A DNA stretch of 64,000 bases. Origin: an uncultured bacterium. Its GTDB lineage: Bacteria; Bacillota; Clostridia; Lachnospirales; Lachnospiraceae. A program made the position numbers and the translations under genes. The notes under the pieces were generated by a model. It worked only from the letters and a program-made list of their open reading frames with translations, had not been told where the DNA came from and did no database searches. Positions 1-8,348 of the stretch are shown here, piece after piece (positions within the stretch are counted from its first letter, which is position 1; each line of letters opens with the position of its first letter). The stretch is taken from assembly GCA_905214875.1 (NCBI GenBank), contig CAJMNR010000015.1:8774-72773 (forward strand), in the 5' to 3' direction.

Positions 1-1
1 A

Positions 2-472
2 CTTGGAATGGGACCTGGCTATACGTTTGAAGTATCCCGTGTATTAAATGAGTTAGGAATCAAAGTTGTCTGGGCACTTGCATGGCACTATGACAAGAAA
101 TATGAGAATGGTGATGTTCCACCATCTATGGAATATCTGTTAAATAATGACATTGATTTTGAAGCAAGTGTTGCGGATCAGCAGAACTTTGAAGTTATGA
201 ATATCTTACATAAATATAAACCAGACCTTTATTTGTCACGTCACCCAGGCTCAACCGTATGGGCAATCAAGCAAGGAACGCCAGCCGTGTTCGTTGCCGA
301 TGAATATATGATCTTTGGTTATAAGCATACATTAGAATTTGCACATACCATATTAGATACAATTCGTAACCGTAGTTTTGAAGAAAACTTGGCTAAACGA
401 GTGAAATTACCATATACCGACTGGTGGTATGAACAAGAGGTCGGAAGTTTTTTAGAGGAGGCAAAGAAGTAA
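2..472 (+). CDS. Nitrogenase component 1-like protein, alpha-type subunit, C-terminal part (cut by window edge)
   Basis: The reading frame is open to the window edge, so this is the last ~156 residues of a longer protein; the ATG at 8 is internal. It reads as the C-terminal Rossmann-like domain of the NifD/NifE superfamily: a G-x-G-P turn followed by a helix and 'LGIKVV', then 'KPDLYLSRHPGS' and 'GTPAVFVADEYMIFGY', corresponding to the cofactor-side domain of NifD. The NifD segment carrying the FeMo-co histidine (SWDYSGPYH) is not recognisable; DEYMIFGYKHT lies there instead. The next gene starts one base after the stop, so the two are co-translated as an alpha/beta pair. Family assignment is good. 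The substrate is unknown, and the missing cofactor motif argues against true Mo-nitrogenase. Confidence 0.7.
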   Translation, partial: LGMGPGYTFEVSRVLNELGIKVVWALAWHYDKKYENGDVPPSMEYLLNNDIDFEASVADQQNFEVMNILHKYKPDLYLSRHPGSTVWAIKQGTPAVFVADEYMIFGYKHTLEFAHTILDTIRNRSFEENLAKRVKLPYTDWWYEQEVGSFLEEAKK

Positions 473-1771
473 ATGGCAAAGATATTAGATAAACAACGCT
501 ATAAATGTGCATTAAGCGCAATGCAGACCGTACAGGCAATCGAGAGAGCAATTCCAATCTTGCACTCAGGTCCTGGATGCGCACAGAAACTTTCCAATTC
601 TTCTGGCAACTCCGGTTATTTTTCGCCAAATATCTATCCTTGCACAAGCATCAATGAGAAGGATGTTGTATTTGGCGGTGCTAAAAAGCTTCATTCAACA
701 ATTGAAAATGCGTTAAAAGTAATTGATGCAGATTTGTATATCGTTCTTACTGGATGTATACCTGAAATTATCGGAGATAATACAGAAGAAATCGTGGAAG
801 AATTCAAAGAGGCGAGCAAGCCGGTTATCTATGCATCCACAGCAGGAATCAAAGGAAATAACTATATTGGACATGAGAAGGTCGTAGATGCAATCATCGA
901 TCAGGTGGTCGAAGCGTCTGACGAAACGATCAAAGGACTTGTTAATGTGTGGGCGGATGTTCCTTATCAAGACGAATTCTGGCTTGGTAACCTTAGAGAA
1001 CTAGAAAGCCTTCTTCGTGACCTTGGATTAACGCCAAATACAATCTTTGGATATCAGCGCGGAATCGAGAATATCAAGAAGATTGGAAAGGCAGAATTTA
1101 ACTTGTTAGTTTCTCCATGGGTCGGCCTTACGAATATGAAGAAGATGGAGAAAAAGCTAGGAATTCCATATCTGCATTATCCAACACTTCCGATTGGTGC
1201 CTATGAAACAAGTAAGTTTTTAAGGACAGTTGGCAAATTTGCAAATGTTAAAGAAGAACAAGTGGAAAAACTAATCAAAGAAAAAGAAGCGTATTACTAT
1301 TATTACATTGAACGTTATGCAGATCTTTTCCTTGAAACAAGAGTTATGTCAAAACAGTTTAGCGTTGTGGGAGATGCCCAGTACACTCTAGGCATTACCA
1401 AGTTTCTAACCAATGACTTAGGGCTTGTTCCAGCAAAACAATTTATTGTTGACGATACGCCAAATCAATATCAGGAAGCAGTATCTGGTTACTTTAAAGA
1501 ATTAAATTATAACCTTAAGGCAGAGGTAAGCTTTGAGACGGATGGCTACAAGATTCATAAAGAAATCAAGGAGCATGATTATCATGGCTATCCACTCATT
1601 ATCGGTGGATATTGGGAGAAGCAAGTTGCCAAAGAGACCGAAGCACATTTCTTAAATGTTTCTTGGCCAGTAAATGAACGTCTTGTTATGAATGGGTATT
1701 ATGTGGGATATGATGGCGGCCTAAGGCTGATTGAAGACATTTATTCCGTCGCGAAGACAAGATTTAACTAG
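473..1771 (+). CDS. Nitrogenase component 1-like protein, beta-type subunit
   Basis: A 432-residue protein of the nitrogenase component 1 (oxidoreductase) superfamily. Three cysteines sit where NifK carries its P-cluster ligands: C36 in HSGPGC, C57 in YPCTS followed by EKDVVFGG, and C95 in LTGCIPEIIGDN. The C-terminus (NVSWPVNERLVMNGYYVGYDGG) matches the NifK end of the fold. The protein is shorter than NifK (about 520 residues), as in NifN and nitrogenase-like reductases. It follows the alpha-type gene with no gap and precedes a NifX-like gene. It probably forms a heterotetramer carrying Fe-S clusters and reduced by a NifH-like partner encoded outside the window. The substrate cannot be read from the sequence. 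Confidence 0.82.
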   Translation: MAKILDKQRYKCALSAMQTVQAIERAIPILHSGPGCAQKLSNSSGNSGYFSPNIYPCTSINEKDVVFGGAKKLHSTIENALKVIDADLYIVLTGCIPEIIGDNTEEIVEEFKEASKPVIYASTAGIKGNNYIGHEKVVDAIIDQVVEASDETIKGLVNVWADVPYQDEFWLGNLRELESLLRDLGLTPNTIFGYQRGIENIKKIGKAEFNLLVSPWVGLTNMKKMEKKLGIPYLHYPTLPIGAYETSKFLRTVGKFANVKEEQVEKLIKEKEAYYYYYIERYADLFLETRVMSKQFSVVGDAQYTLGITKFLTNDLGLVPAKQFIVDDTPNQYQEAVSGYFKELNYNLKAEVSFETDGYKIHKEIKEHDYHGYPLIIGGYWEKQVAKETEAHFLNVSWPVNERLVMNGYYVGYDGGLRLIEDIYSVAKTRFN

Positions 1772-1795
1772 AACTTATAGATCAGGAGGAGAAGG

Positions 1796-2203
1796 ATGGC
1801 GTATAAGATTGCAGTTGCCTCCTCGGACGGTATCCATGTAGATCAGTCATTTGGCGGTGCAAGCCATATACTGATCTATGAAGTAAACGAGGATGGAACT
1901 TATAAAAGGAAAGAAAAACGCAAAGCCGTGGAAGAGTCCATAGAGAGTAAAAAGTCATGCGGATGCGGCAAAATGAGTGGCGGCTGCGGCGGCGGAGCAG
2001 AAAGTGGCAAGGTCAGACTAGTTTCTGACTGCCGCTGCGTTATTGCAAAGAAAATAGGAATGCAGATGCTAAAACAATTAGAAAAGAAGACGATTGCCAG
2101 TTTTGACGTCGAGTGTAGTGTGGAAGAGGCACTAACGAAAATAATCATGTATTTTCAAAGAGTGGACCAACATTTGTCGCTTCGTGGAATATCAAAATTA
2201 TAG
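1796..2203 (+). CDS. NifX/NafY-type dinitrogenase iron-molybdenum cofactor family protein, Cys/Gly-rich
   Basis: 135 residues. The N-terminus 'KIAVASSDGIHVDQSFGGA' is the signature of the Nitro_FeMo-Co domain found in NifX, NifY, NafY and the NifB C-terminus, which bind or carry Fe-S cofactor precursors. Unusual is an insert near residues 53-68 with C55, C57 and C64 in a glycine-rich stretch (CGCGKMSGGCGGG), plus C79 and C81 in SDCRC, which look like extra metal or cluster ligands. The gene has a strong RBS (AGGAGGAGAAGG) and lies 24 bases after the beta-type subunit, so it probably belongs to the same operon as cofactor carrier or chaperone. The family call is firm; the role is inferred from context. 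Confidence 0.78.
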   Translation: MAYKIAVASSDGIHVDQSFGGASHILIYEVNEDGTYKRKEKRKAVEESIESKKSCGCGKMSGGCGGGAESGKVRLVSDCRCVIAKKIGMQMLKQLEKKTIASFDVECSVEEALTKIIMYFQRVDQHLSLRGISKL

Positions 2204-2297
2204 TGCGAAATACTAGCATAGTATATGGAAACAAGTTGTGATTGAATGCTACTATGATTAATACAATAAAGTAATGAAACAAAGTTAGGAAACAATC

Positions 2298-2873
2298 ATG
2301 ACAAGAAATCATTGCTTGAAACGATATATGAAGTATGCAACCATTGCTATAGTTCTGTTTCTTGTTTGCAATCGAATCTACCGTCAGACTAGGTTTTATT
2401 ATTACAATCCATTTTTTGTCCCATTTGGGGAACGGCTCAATTCCGAGAATATCGTTTTAGTAGTAGGAGAAAACTTTACGTTACGCTTACAGAATATCAA
2501 TAAGCGTGTTAAATTTCGCTCCACAGACTTTAAAGTAGCCTATGTATTGTTTACAGGAAAAGTGTATGCACGAAAGCCAGGAACCGCCGTAATCTATGTC
2601 TATTATAATGATGACAGGGTGGAATGCTTTGTGCGGGTAATTGACATTAATCATAAAGAGTTAGAGTTAGAAGTAGGAGATACTAGTTTGCTAAAAATAA
2701 AAGGTGCTTCCCATACTACGAAATGGAAGAGCTTAAATGAAAAAATAGCAACGGTCGATAAGAATGGAAAGGTAACAGCAGTAGGTGTCGGTGAAGCTAG
2801 GATTGAAGCAAAGGTTCATGGCAAGACGCTTAAGTGTAGAGTATCAGTAAAAGAACAGAAAAATGCGAAATAA
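2298..2873 (+). CDS. Membrane-anchored protein with two BIG2 (bacterial Ig-like) domains
   Basis: 191 residues. A single transmembrane segment near residues 12-26 (YATIAIVLFLVCN) follows a short basic N-terminus, then two Ig-like folds. The second is a clear BIG2 repeat: 'ELEVGDTSLLKIKG', 'KWKSLNEKIATVDKNGKVTAVGVGEARIEA' in pieces, ending in a beta-strand 'KCRVSV'. The first is a weaker copy with 'IVLVVGENFTLRLQN' and 'GKVYARKPGTAVIYVYY'. BIG2 domains are adhesion or structural modules on surface proteins. The gene ends two bases before the longest possible frame of the dacF-like gene and probably shares its transcript. No enzymatic motif is seen; the exact role is unknown. Confidence 0.7.
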   Translation: MTRNHCLKRYMKYATIAIVLFLVCNRIYRQTRFYYYNPFFVPFGERLNSENIVLVVGENFTLRLQNINKRVKFRSTDFKVAYVLFTGKVYARKPGTAVIYVYYNDDRVECFVRVIDINHKELELEVGDTSLLKIKGASHTTKWKSLNEKIATVDKNGKVTAVGVGEARIEAKVHGKTLKCRVSVKEQKNAK

Positions 2874-2938
2874 ACATGTCATATTTTTATTATGCCGCTA
2901 TTACAATAGTAGTAATACAAGAACTATTTGGGGTATGT

Positions 2939-4309
2939 ATGAAAAAAATATGGGCAGTAATCGTTAGCTTGATACTCTGTTTTGCACTTTTTTGTAATGG
3001 CACCGTATATGCAACAGGGTTATCGCTTTTAACAGACGATACGAAGGAAAATAGCGAGGATGATAAAGACACAGAAACAACAAATGATAGCACAGAGACT
3101 TCGGGAAGTGTTGGTAACATTCAGTATAGTGAAGACGTCGAGACGCAAGAGACACTGGCTGCCATAAAAAAATCAGAAAAGATTAGTGAAAAGACGTCAA
3201 CAAAAGGAAGCGACAGCTTAGGCTTGACTTCAAAATCCGTTGTCTTAATGGAAGCCTCTACAGGAGAACTTTTATATGAGAAAGAAAAGGATTTGCAGAT
3301 GGAACCAGCCAGCATTACAAAGATTATGACAATGATCTTGATCTTTGAAGCAATCGATGCAGGAAAAATCAATCTACAGGATACCGTAACCGTAAGCGAA
3401 CATGCAGCAAGCATGGGTGGAAGCCAGGTATATCTTGAGCCAAATGAAACCCAGACCGTAGAAACCATGTTAAAGTGCATCAGCATTGCATCAGCAAATG
3501 ATGCTTGTGTGGCAATGGCAGAACACGTGGCAGGAAGCGAGACAGAGTTTGTTGCAAGGATGAATGAAAAGGCAAAAGCCCTTGGAATGAAGAATACGAC
3601 ATTTGAGAATTGCTGTGGTCTTGATGATACGACTTCGAAACATATGTCAACCGCATATGATGTTGCCCTTATGTCAAGAGAACTGATTACCAAACATCCA
3701 GAAGTTTCAAAATACGCAACTACATGGATGGATACCTTTACTCATGTGACAAAAAAGGGTGAAAGTGAATTTGGTCTGACTAATACGAATAAGTTAGTTC
3801 GTACATATAATGGAATCACAGGTTTAAAAACAGGGTCTACTTCCAAAGCAAAATTCTGTCTGTCAGCAACGGCAAACCGTAATGGTATGGATTTGATTGC
3901 AGTAGTTATGTGTGCACCAGAACCAAAGACGAGATTTGCAGAAGCAGCAGCCTTACTAGATTATGGATTTGCAAACTGCAGTTTATATTCGGATGACCAA
4001 AAAGATTTAATGTTAGATCCGATTCCAGTAAAGAATGGTATCGAAGATACCGTAAATGGTGTAGCAAAGAGTAAGTTCTCTTATGTCTGCTTAAATGGCA
4101 AGGAGCCATCACAGATTAAGAAAGAAGTCTTAGTAAGAGAAGATCTTCAAGCACCAGTCAAATTAAATGACGAAATCGGAACCATCATATATAAATATAA
4201 TGACGAAGAGATTGGAAGAGTTCCAATTGTTGCAGCAAAAGATATTCGTGAACAAAAATATAGAGACTGCTTTGTAGAAGTCGTTAAGAAGTATTTCTTA
4301 ATTCGTTAG
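2939..4309 (+). CDS. D-alanyl-D-alanine carboxypeptidase, DacF/PBP5-type
   Basis: A penicillin-binding protein of the S11 family that trims the terminal D-Ala from peptidoglycan stem peptides outside the membrane. All three active-site motifs are present: S125-I-T-K128, S185-A-N187 and K297-T-G299, in the usual order and spacing. The chosen start at 2939 gives a signal peptide (MKKIWAVIVSLILCFALF, likely cut after VYA); the ATG at 2876 would add 21 residues in front of it. Residues 30-95 form an acidic, Ser/Thr-rich linker before the catalytic domain. The C-terminal domain resembles the PBP5 beta-domain. A second member of the family lies at 17895. A strong terminator follows. Confidence 0.9.
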   Translation: MKKIWAVIVSLILCFALFCNGTVYATGLSLLTDDTKENSEDDKDTETTNDSTETSGSVGNIQYSEDVETQETLAAIKKSEKISEKTSTKGSDSLGLTSKSVVLMEASTGELLYEKEKDLQMEPASITKIMTMILIFEAIDAGKINLQDTVTVSEHAASMGGSQVYLEPNETQTVETMLKCISIASANDACVAMAEHVAGSETEFVARMNEKAKALGMKNTTFENCCGLDDTTSKHMSTAYDVALMSRELITKHPEVSKYATTWMDTFTHVTKKGESEFGLTNTNKLVRTYNGITGLKTGSTSKAKFCLSATANRNGMDLIAVVMCAPEPKTRFAEAAALLDYGFANCSLYSDDQKDLMLDPIPVKNGIEDTVNGVAKSKFSYVCLNGKEPSQIKKEVLVREDLQAPVKLNDEIGTIIYKYNDEEIGRVPIVAAKDIREQKYRDCFVEVVKKYFLIR

Positions 4310-4340
4310 ATAGGGACTCCTAGGGCTTTTCAAGCATTAG

Positions 4341-4375
4341 AAAAATAACCGTACCAAAGGTGGTACGGTTATTTT
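4341..4375 (+). terminator. Rho-independent terminator after the dacF-like gene
   Basis: The inverted repeat AATAACCGTACC / GGTACGGTTATT with a short AAAG loop is followed by TTTT. The arms match perfectly over about 12 bp. Confidence 0.85.
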
Positions 4376-4472
4376 GGCTTGTCGACAAAGCAACTAGCAG
4401 GTTGACTTTATGTGGATTTTCAGATAACATAAAGCATGATTTTAAGTATGTATATAACGAAAGGAAAGTTCA

Positions 4473-5348
4473 ATGACATTAAAAGTAATCACATGGTGTT
4501 TAATAGTAGTAGTGCTGCTATCAATCCTTCTAATATGCTACTTTTACAGTGAGAATAGAAAGTTTTCCGTACGAAAGTATGAAATAAAGAATCCCAAGAT
4601 ACCAGAGTGCTTTAAAGGGTTAAAGTTTGTATTTATTACGGACTTGCATAGCTGGGTATATGGGGAAGAGAATCAACCGCTAATTGAAGCGATTCATGAA
4701 CAGAACCCAGATTATATATTAATCGGTGGAGACATGTTTGTAAAAGGACCAGACTTTGATCCTACGGTAGCCATTGATTTTATTATGCAACTTGTAACGA
4801 AGTATCCTGTGCTTTACTCCTTTGGAAATCATGAGCTTCGAGTAAGTGAGCTTGCTGAGACAAAGGAAACTACTTATGCAGAATATATCAATACTTTACG
4901 AGAAATTGGAGTTACCTTTCTTGTAGATGATGAGGTTACGCTAAAGAGGGAAAATGATTCCCTCCATATTATAGGGTTGAACTTAAGTGAACATTATTAT
5001 AGGAAGTTTTCAAGGAACACATTGCAAAAAGAAGTGATAACAAAACATATTGGTGAGGCAAAGAAAAATGATTTTACCGTGTTGTTAGCGCATAATCCAA
5101 GGTATTTTAAAGAATACGCAAGCTGGGGGGCAGACCTCGTGCTTAGTGGACATGTACATGGTGGCTTAATCGTACTTCCGTTTATCGGTGGTGTAATTTC
5201 TACACAGGGATTGCTATTTCCCAAATATGATTTTGGACAATTTGAGCATGAAGGTTCGACAATGGTTGTATCCCGCGGGCTAGGCAACCATACAATCAAC
5301 ATTCGATTTAATAACCGTGCAGAATTATCCGTAATTACATTAGGATAA
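4473..5348 (+). CDS. Membrane-anchored metallophosphoesterase (YkuE/YaeI-type)
   Basis: 291 residues with one N-terminal transmembrane helix (residues 4-26) and a calcineurin-like phosphoesterase domain. Dinuclear metal motifs are present in order: 'FITDLHS' (DxH), 'GGDMF', 'GNHE', 'LLAHNP' and 'SGHVHGG'. Such proteins are usually membrane-associated phosphodiesterases or phosphatases; the YkuE/YaeI group has been linked to lipid and envelope metabolism. The start is set by AAAGGAAAG eight bases upstream. It stands alone after a terminator. Fold and metal site are certain; the substrate is unknown. Confidence 0.85.
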   Translation: MTLKVITWCLIVVVLLSILLICYFYSENRKFSVRKYEIKNPKIPECFKGLKFVFITDLHSWVYGEENQPLIEAIHEQNPDYILIGGDMFVKGPDFDPTVAIDFIMQLVTKYPVLYSFGNHELRVSELAETKETTYAEYINTLREIGVTFLVDDEVTLKRENDSLHIIGLNLSEHYYRKFSRNTLQKEVITKHIGEAKKNDFTVLLAHNPRYFKEYASWGADLVLSGHVHGGLIVLPFIGGVISTQGLLFPKYDFGQFEHEGSTMVVSRGLGNHTINIRFNNRAELSVITLG

Positions 5349-5429
5349 ACTACTTTTTACTTGATTAAATGATTAGAAATTAGTAGAATAAACGTTGAAA
5401 GAAAACAAAGACAGTATCGAGGATAATAA

Positions 5430-6020
5430 ATGATAACTTGCGTTCAGATTACTGCAGCAGTACTCGCAGTAATTTTTGTTATGGTTTTACATGAACTGCC
5501 GAAAGCCATAGTTTATAATATAACATCACGAAAAAAGGAGAGTATAGCGTGTATCTTCCATATCTCACGTTATATCGATCCGATTGGAATGCTCTTTTGT
5601 ATCGTGGTAGGTGCTGGTTTTTCTAAGCCGTACCGATATAAGATTGAATCAAAAAGGCAAGCGTTTGCAATTGGACTGACAGGATTATGTTCGTTGTTAC
5701 TCGTATTCTTAATTTTTATGATTATCTATAGTCAGTGTTATACAGGGCTTCATATGAGAGAGTTCATAGAAGAATATGACATGTTCCTGCAGTTTTCCTA
5801 TTGGTTTATAGCGCTTGTCTTATTAAATAGCTTAGGCATGTTTTTTGTCAATTTAATGCCGATTGCTACATTAGATATGGGATTGATCGTTGCATCAATT
5901 TCCTTACCAACCTATATTGCCATGATTCGCAAAGATACAGAGATGAAAGTAGTTTTATGGATTGTACTCGTGCTTCAGGCAATACCGATTGGTGTAATTA
6001 AAATTGTCAATTTATTATAA
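5430..6020 (+). CDS. Site-2-protease (M50)-like membrane protein with degenerate zinc motif
   Basis: 196 residues, at least four hydrophobic segments. The layout follows M50B peptidases of the YwhC/SREBP class, which in Firmicutes often sit upstream of scpA: a first helix ending in the zinc motif, a 'DPIGMLF' segment, 'SKPYRY', and a late 'NLMPIATLDMG' with the third-ligand aspartate D149. The catalytic motif is altered: residues 21-25 are HELPK, so the second histidine of HExxH is replaced by lysine. The protein may be inactive or may have another role. It is 20 bases from scpA and probably cotranscribed with it. Confidence 0.7.
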   Translation: MITCVQITAAVLAVIFVMVLHELPKAIVYNITSRKKESIACIFHISRYIDPIGMLFCIVVGAGFSKPYRYKIESKRQAFAIGLTGLCSLLLVFLIFMIIYSQCYTGLHMREFIEEYDMFLQFSYWFIALVLLNSLGMFFVNLMPIATLDMGLIVASISLPTYIAMIRKDTEMKVVLWIVLVLQAIPIGVIKIVNLL

Positions 6021-6040
6021 GAAGAAAGTATGGTGCAAAT

Positions 6041-6832
6041 ATGGGTATACCGGTTAAGTTAGAGGTATTCGAAGGTCCTCTGGACTTACTGCTGCATCTG
6101 ATTGAAAAGAATAAAGTTAATATCTATGATATTCCAATCGTAATGATTACAGAACAGTATTTGGAATATATCAATGCAATGGATCAGAAAAATCTTGATG
6201 TAATGAGTGAGTTCTTAGTAATGGCCGCTACATTGCTTAAGATAAAATCTAAGATGTTATTGCCAAAGGATGAGGTAGAAGAGGAAGAACAAGAGGATCC
6301 AAGACAAGAGTTAGTGGAACGTCTTTTAGAGTACAAAATGTATAAGTATATTTCGTTTGAACTTAAGGACAAGCAGATGGATGCCTCTCGTATCCTTTTT
6401 AAAAAGCCGACAGTTCCAGATGAAATCAAAGATTATAAAGAAGAAGTGAATATTGAAGACTTATTAAGCGGATTATCGCTTGCAAAGCTTCATTCTATTT
6501 TTGAGTCTGTGATAAAACGTCAGGTTGATAAGATTGACCCGATCCGTAGTAAATATGGAGATATCAAAAAAGAAGAAGTCAGTCTTACTGATCGTATGAT
6601 CTTTATTGAAGAGTATGCAATGCTTCATAAGACATTTTTATTCCGTAAGCTGTTAGAGGCAAGTATGTCTAAGATACAGGTGATTATCACATTTTTAGGA
6701 GTACTTGAACTTATGAAGGTTGGGAAACTCAAAATCGAACAAGAGCATATTTTTGATGATATCTTTATTACTTATGTAAACAATCCAAACAAGGTAGTAG
6801 AGATTAACGAAAACGATATTGTTTATGAATAG
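6041..6832 (+). CDS. scpA: Segregation and condensation protein A
   Basis: 263 residues, the kleisin subunit of the SMC-ScpA-ScpB condensin that organises and segregates the chromosome. The N-terminus carries the family hallmark 'FEGPLDLLLHLIEKNK' that contacts SMC, followed by 'DIPIVMITEQYLEYI'. An acidic linker (EVEEEEQED near residues 84-93) precedes the ScpB-binding region, and the C-terminal winged-helix segment ends 'KVGKLKIEQEHIFDDI'. Length and order (scpA then scpB, 12 bases apart) are standard for Firmicutes. Confidence 0.95.
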   Translation: MGIPVKLEVFEGPLDLLLHLIEKNKVNIYDIPIVMITEQYLEYINAMDQKNLDVMSEFLVMAATLLKIKSKMLLPKDEVEEEEQEDPRQELVERLLEYKMYKYISFELKDKQMDASRILFKKPTVPDEIKDYKEEVNIEDLLSGLSLAKLHSIFESVIKRQVDKIDPIRSKYGDIKKEEVSLTDRMIFIEEYAMLHKTFLFRKLLEASMSKIQVIITFLGVLELMKVGKLKIEQEHIFDDIFITYVNNPNKVVEINENDIVYE

Positions 6833-6844
6833 GAGAATGTCATT

Positions 6845-7414
6845 GTGCAACTAGCAAAAATTAAAGCTACGATCGAAGCTATCCTATTTACATTAGGAGA
6901 ATCGGTTGAATTAGATCGTATTGCCAAGACAATTGAACAGGACGAAGCAACGACAAGAAAGATTCTTGATACCATGATGGACGAGTATAAGGAAGAAGAC
7001 CGAGGAATTCAAATTATTGAAATTGATGGTTCTTATCAGATGTGCACGAAGGAAGAGATGTATGAGGCATTGATTCACATCACTCATATTCCAAAAAAGC
7101 ATGTCCTTACGGATGTTCAGCTAGAAACACTTTCAATCATCGCATATAAGCAGCCGATTACAAGGGTTGAGATTGAAGCGATTCGTGGGGTTAAATGTGA
7201 TCATGCCATCAATAAGCTGATTGAATACAATCTTGTTACAGAAGCGGGACGTCTGGATGCACCAGGTAAGCCAATCTTATTTGGTACGACAGATGAGTTC
7301 TTAAGAAGTTTTGGAATTACGTCATTAGAAGACCTTCCTGTGATGGATTCTGATAAGTTAGAAGACTTTAAGTTAGAAGCTGAAGAAGAAGTTCAGTTAC
7401 AACTTGATTTATAA
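6845..7414 (+). CDS. scpB: Segregation and condensation protein B
   Basis: 189 residues, the winged-helix kite subunit that dimerises and binds ScpA in the SMC complex. Family-typical segments are 'AIEAILFTLGESV' at the N-terminus, 'LETLSIIAYKQPITRVEIEA' (second winged helix) and 'GRLDAPGKPILFGTT' with 'FLRSFGI'. The start codon is GTG at 6845, placed correctly behind AGGAGAATG. It follows scpA closely, and a terminator lies about 30 bases after the stop. Confidence 0.95.
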   Translation: MQLAKIKATIEAILFTLGESVELDRIAKTIEQDEATTRKILDTMMDEYKEEDRGIQIIEIDGSYQMCTKEEMYEALIHITHIPKKHVLTDVQLETLSIIAYKQPITRVEIEAIRGVKCDHAINKLIEYNLVTEAGRLDAPGKPILFGTTDEFLRSFGITSLEDLPVMDSDKLEDFKLEAEEEVQLQLDL

Positions 7415-7444
7415 TACTTCCCAAAGGGAAGGAATACATTTGTG

Positions 7445-7468
7445 AAAACCTCTTATAGGAGGTTTTTT
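7445..7468 (+). terminator. Rho-independent terminator after scpB
   Basis: The short perfect hairpin AAAACCTC / GAGGTTTT runs into a T-tract (TTTTTT). Confidence 0.8.
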
Positions 7469-7507
7469 GTCATTCCATAATATACTAATAAATGCAATGA
7501 AAGACAC

Positions 7508-7537
7508 GTGACATAGTGCGACAAAATATGATATAAT
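7508..7537 (+). promoter_or_regulatory. Sigma-A promoter for the P-loop ATPase gene
   Basis: GTGACA and a perfect TATAAT are separated by 18 bases, 40 bases before the ATG at 7577. Confidence 0.55.
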
Positions 7538-7576
7538 GGAATGTACTTATTTCATTTTTAGAGGAGCTTAAGAAAA

Positions 7577-8152
7577 ATGCCAGAAAGAATAGCAATTTTA
7601 GGGGGACCTAGATGCGGAAAGACTACTTTAATCCAACAAGTATATGTGGATTTAAAAATAAAAGGATTAAGTGTAGGAGCAGCAACAGAATACAGTACTG
7701 ATTATTTAAAAGAAAAAGGTATGATTGAAACAATATCAGAACAGTATGGTATTTACCTCGGACAGAAAATGCTCGAGGACTCTCTTGATGAATTCGATTA
7801 TGCAATTACAGATTATGCAACATTTATCCCATATGTATATGCTAGATTTATGCTTGGAGATAAAAAAAGAACGATAAAAGAAATTGAGATTTTAAAAGAT
7901 CTTTATGGTTTAGCATTAAAGGATCTTGTAAAATACGATCATTTATTCTTTGTCCCTAGAGAATTTGGCTACAAAAAAGATGGTGTCAGATGGCAGGATG
8001 AAAAGATTGCAAAATCAATCGATGAAGCAATTAAACAATTCTTAGATTCTGAATGTGTTCCATATACCGTGATCAGCGGTTCAACAAAGGAACGCTCAGA
8101 AAAGATTTTAGACATCGTTTTAGGTAACGAAAAAGAAGAAGTTGTAAGTTAG
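7577..8152 (+). CDS. AAA-type P-loop ATPase / NadR-like nucleotide-binding protein
   Basis: 191 residues, a single nucleotide-binding domain with a Walker A motif at residues 9-16 (GGPRCGKT) at the very N-terminus. A possible Walker B is 'FDYAITDY', and 'RERSEKIL'-like basic residues lie near the end. It resembles the AAA_28/NadR-type ATPase group, small soluble P-loop proteins close to kinases. It has its own promoter and terminator, so it is monocistronic. Nucleotide binding is clear; the partner or substrate cannot be deduced. Confidence 0.6.
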   Translation: MPERIAILGGPRCGKTTLIQQVYVDLKIKGLSVGAATEYSTDYLKEKGMIETISEQYGIYLGQKMLEDSLDEFDYAITDYATFIPYVYARFMLGDKKRTIKEIEILKDLYGLALKDLVKYDHLFFVPREFGYKKDGVRWQDEKIAKSIDEAIKQFLDSECVPYTVISGSTKERSEKILDIVLGNEKEEVVS

Positions 8153-8162
8153 ACTATCAAAA

Positions 8163-8205
8163 AAAAGCGTCACATGTTTGCCTTCAGTAAACATGTGACG
8201 CTTTT
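8163..8205 (+). terminator. Strong terminator between the ATPase and hydrogenase genes
   Basis: Perfect 17-bp arms (AAAAGCGTCACATGTTT at 8163-8179 and its complement at 8189-8205) around a 9-base loop, with T-runs at both ends, so it could act in both directions. It opens the 311-base gene-free stretch 8153-8463, which also holds the hydrogenase promoter and leader. Confidence 0.88.
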
Positions 8206-8296
8206 GTATGTTAGAGGAAAAATTCGTGTTAAATAAAAAACACCAATATATGTCGAAATATGCAATATTAACCAATGTTAGTAACGACTACTATTA

Positions 8297-8325
8297 TTGA
8301 CACATAGGAATTTTCTTGCTATACT
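8297..8325 (+). promoter_or_regulatory. Promoter of the hydrogenase gene
   Basis: TTGACA at 8297-8302 and TATACT at 8320-8325 with an ideal 17-base spacer. Transcription would start near 8332, giving an untranslated leader of about 130 bases. Confidence 0.75.
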
Positions 8326-8348
8326 TTATAAATATTTCAAATAATTCA

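Noticed and set aside
2..2203. A functional nitrogen-fixation nif operon
   Set aside because: The NifD cofactor-ligand motif is not recognisable and no nifH or nifB is in view, so only a nitrogenase-superfamily assignment is supported.
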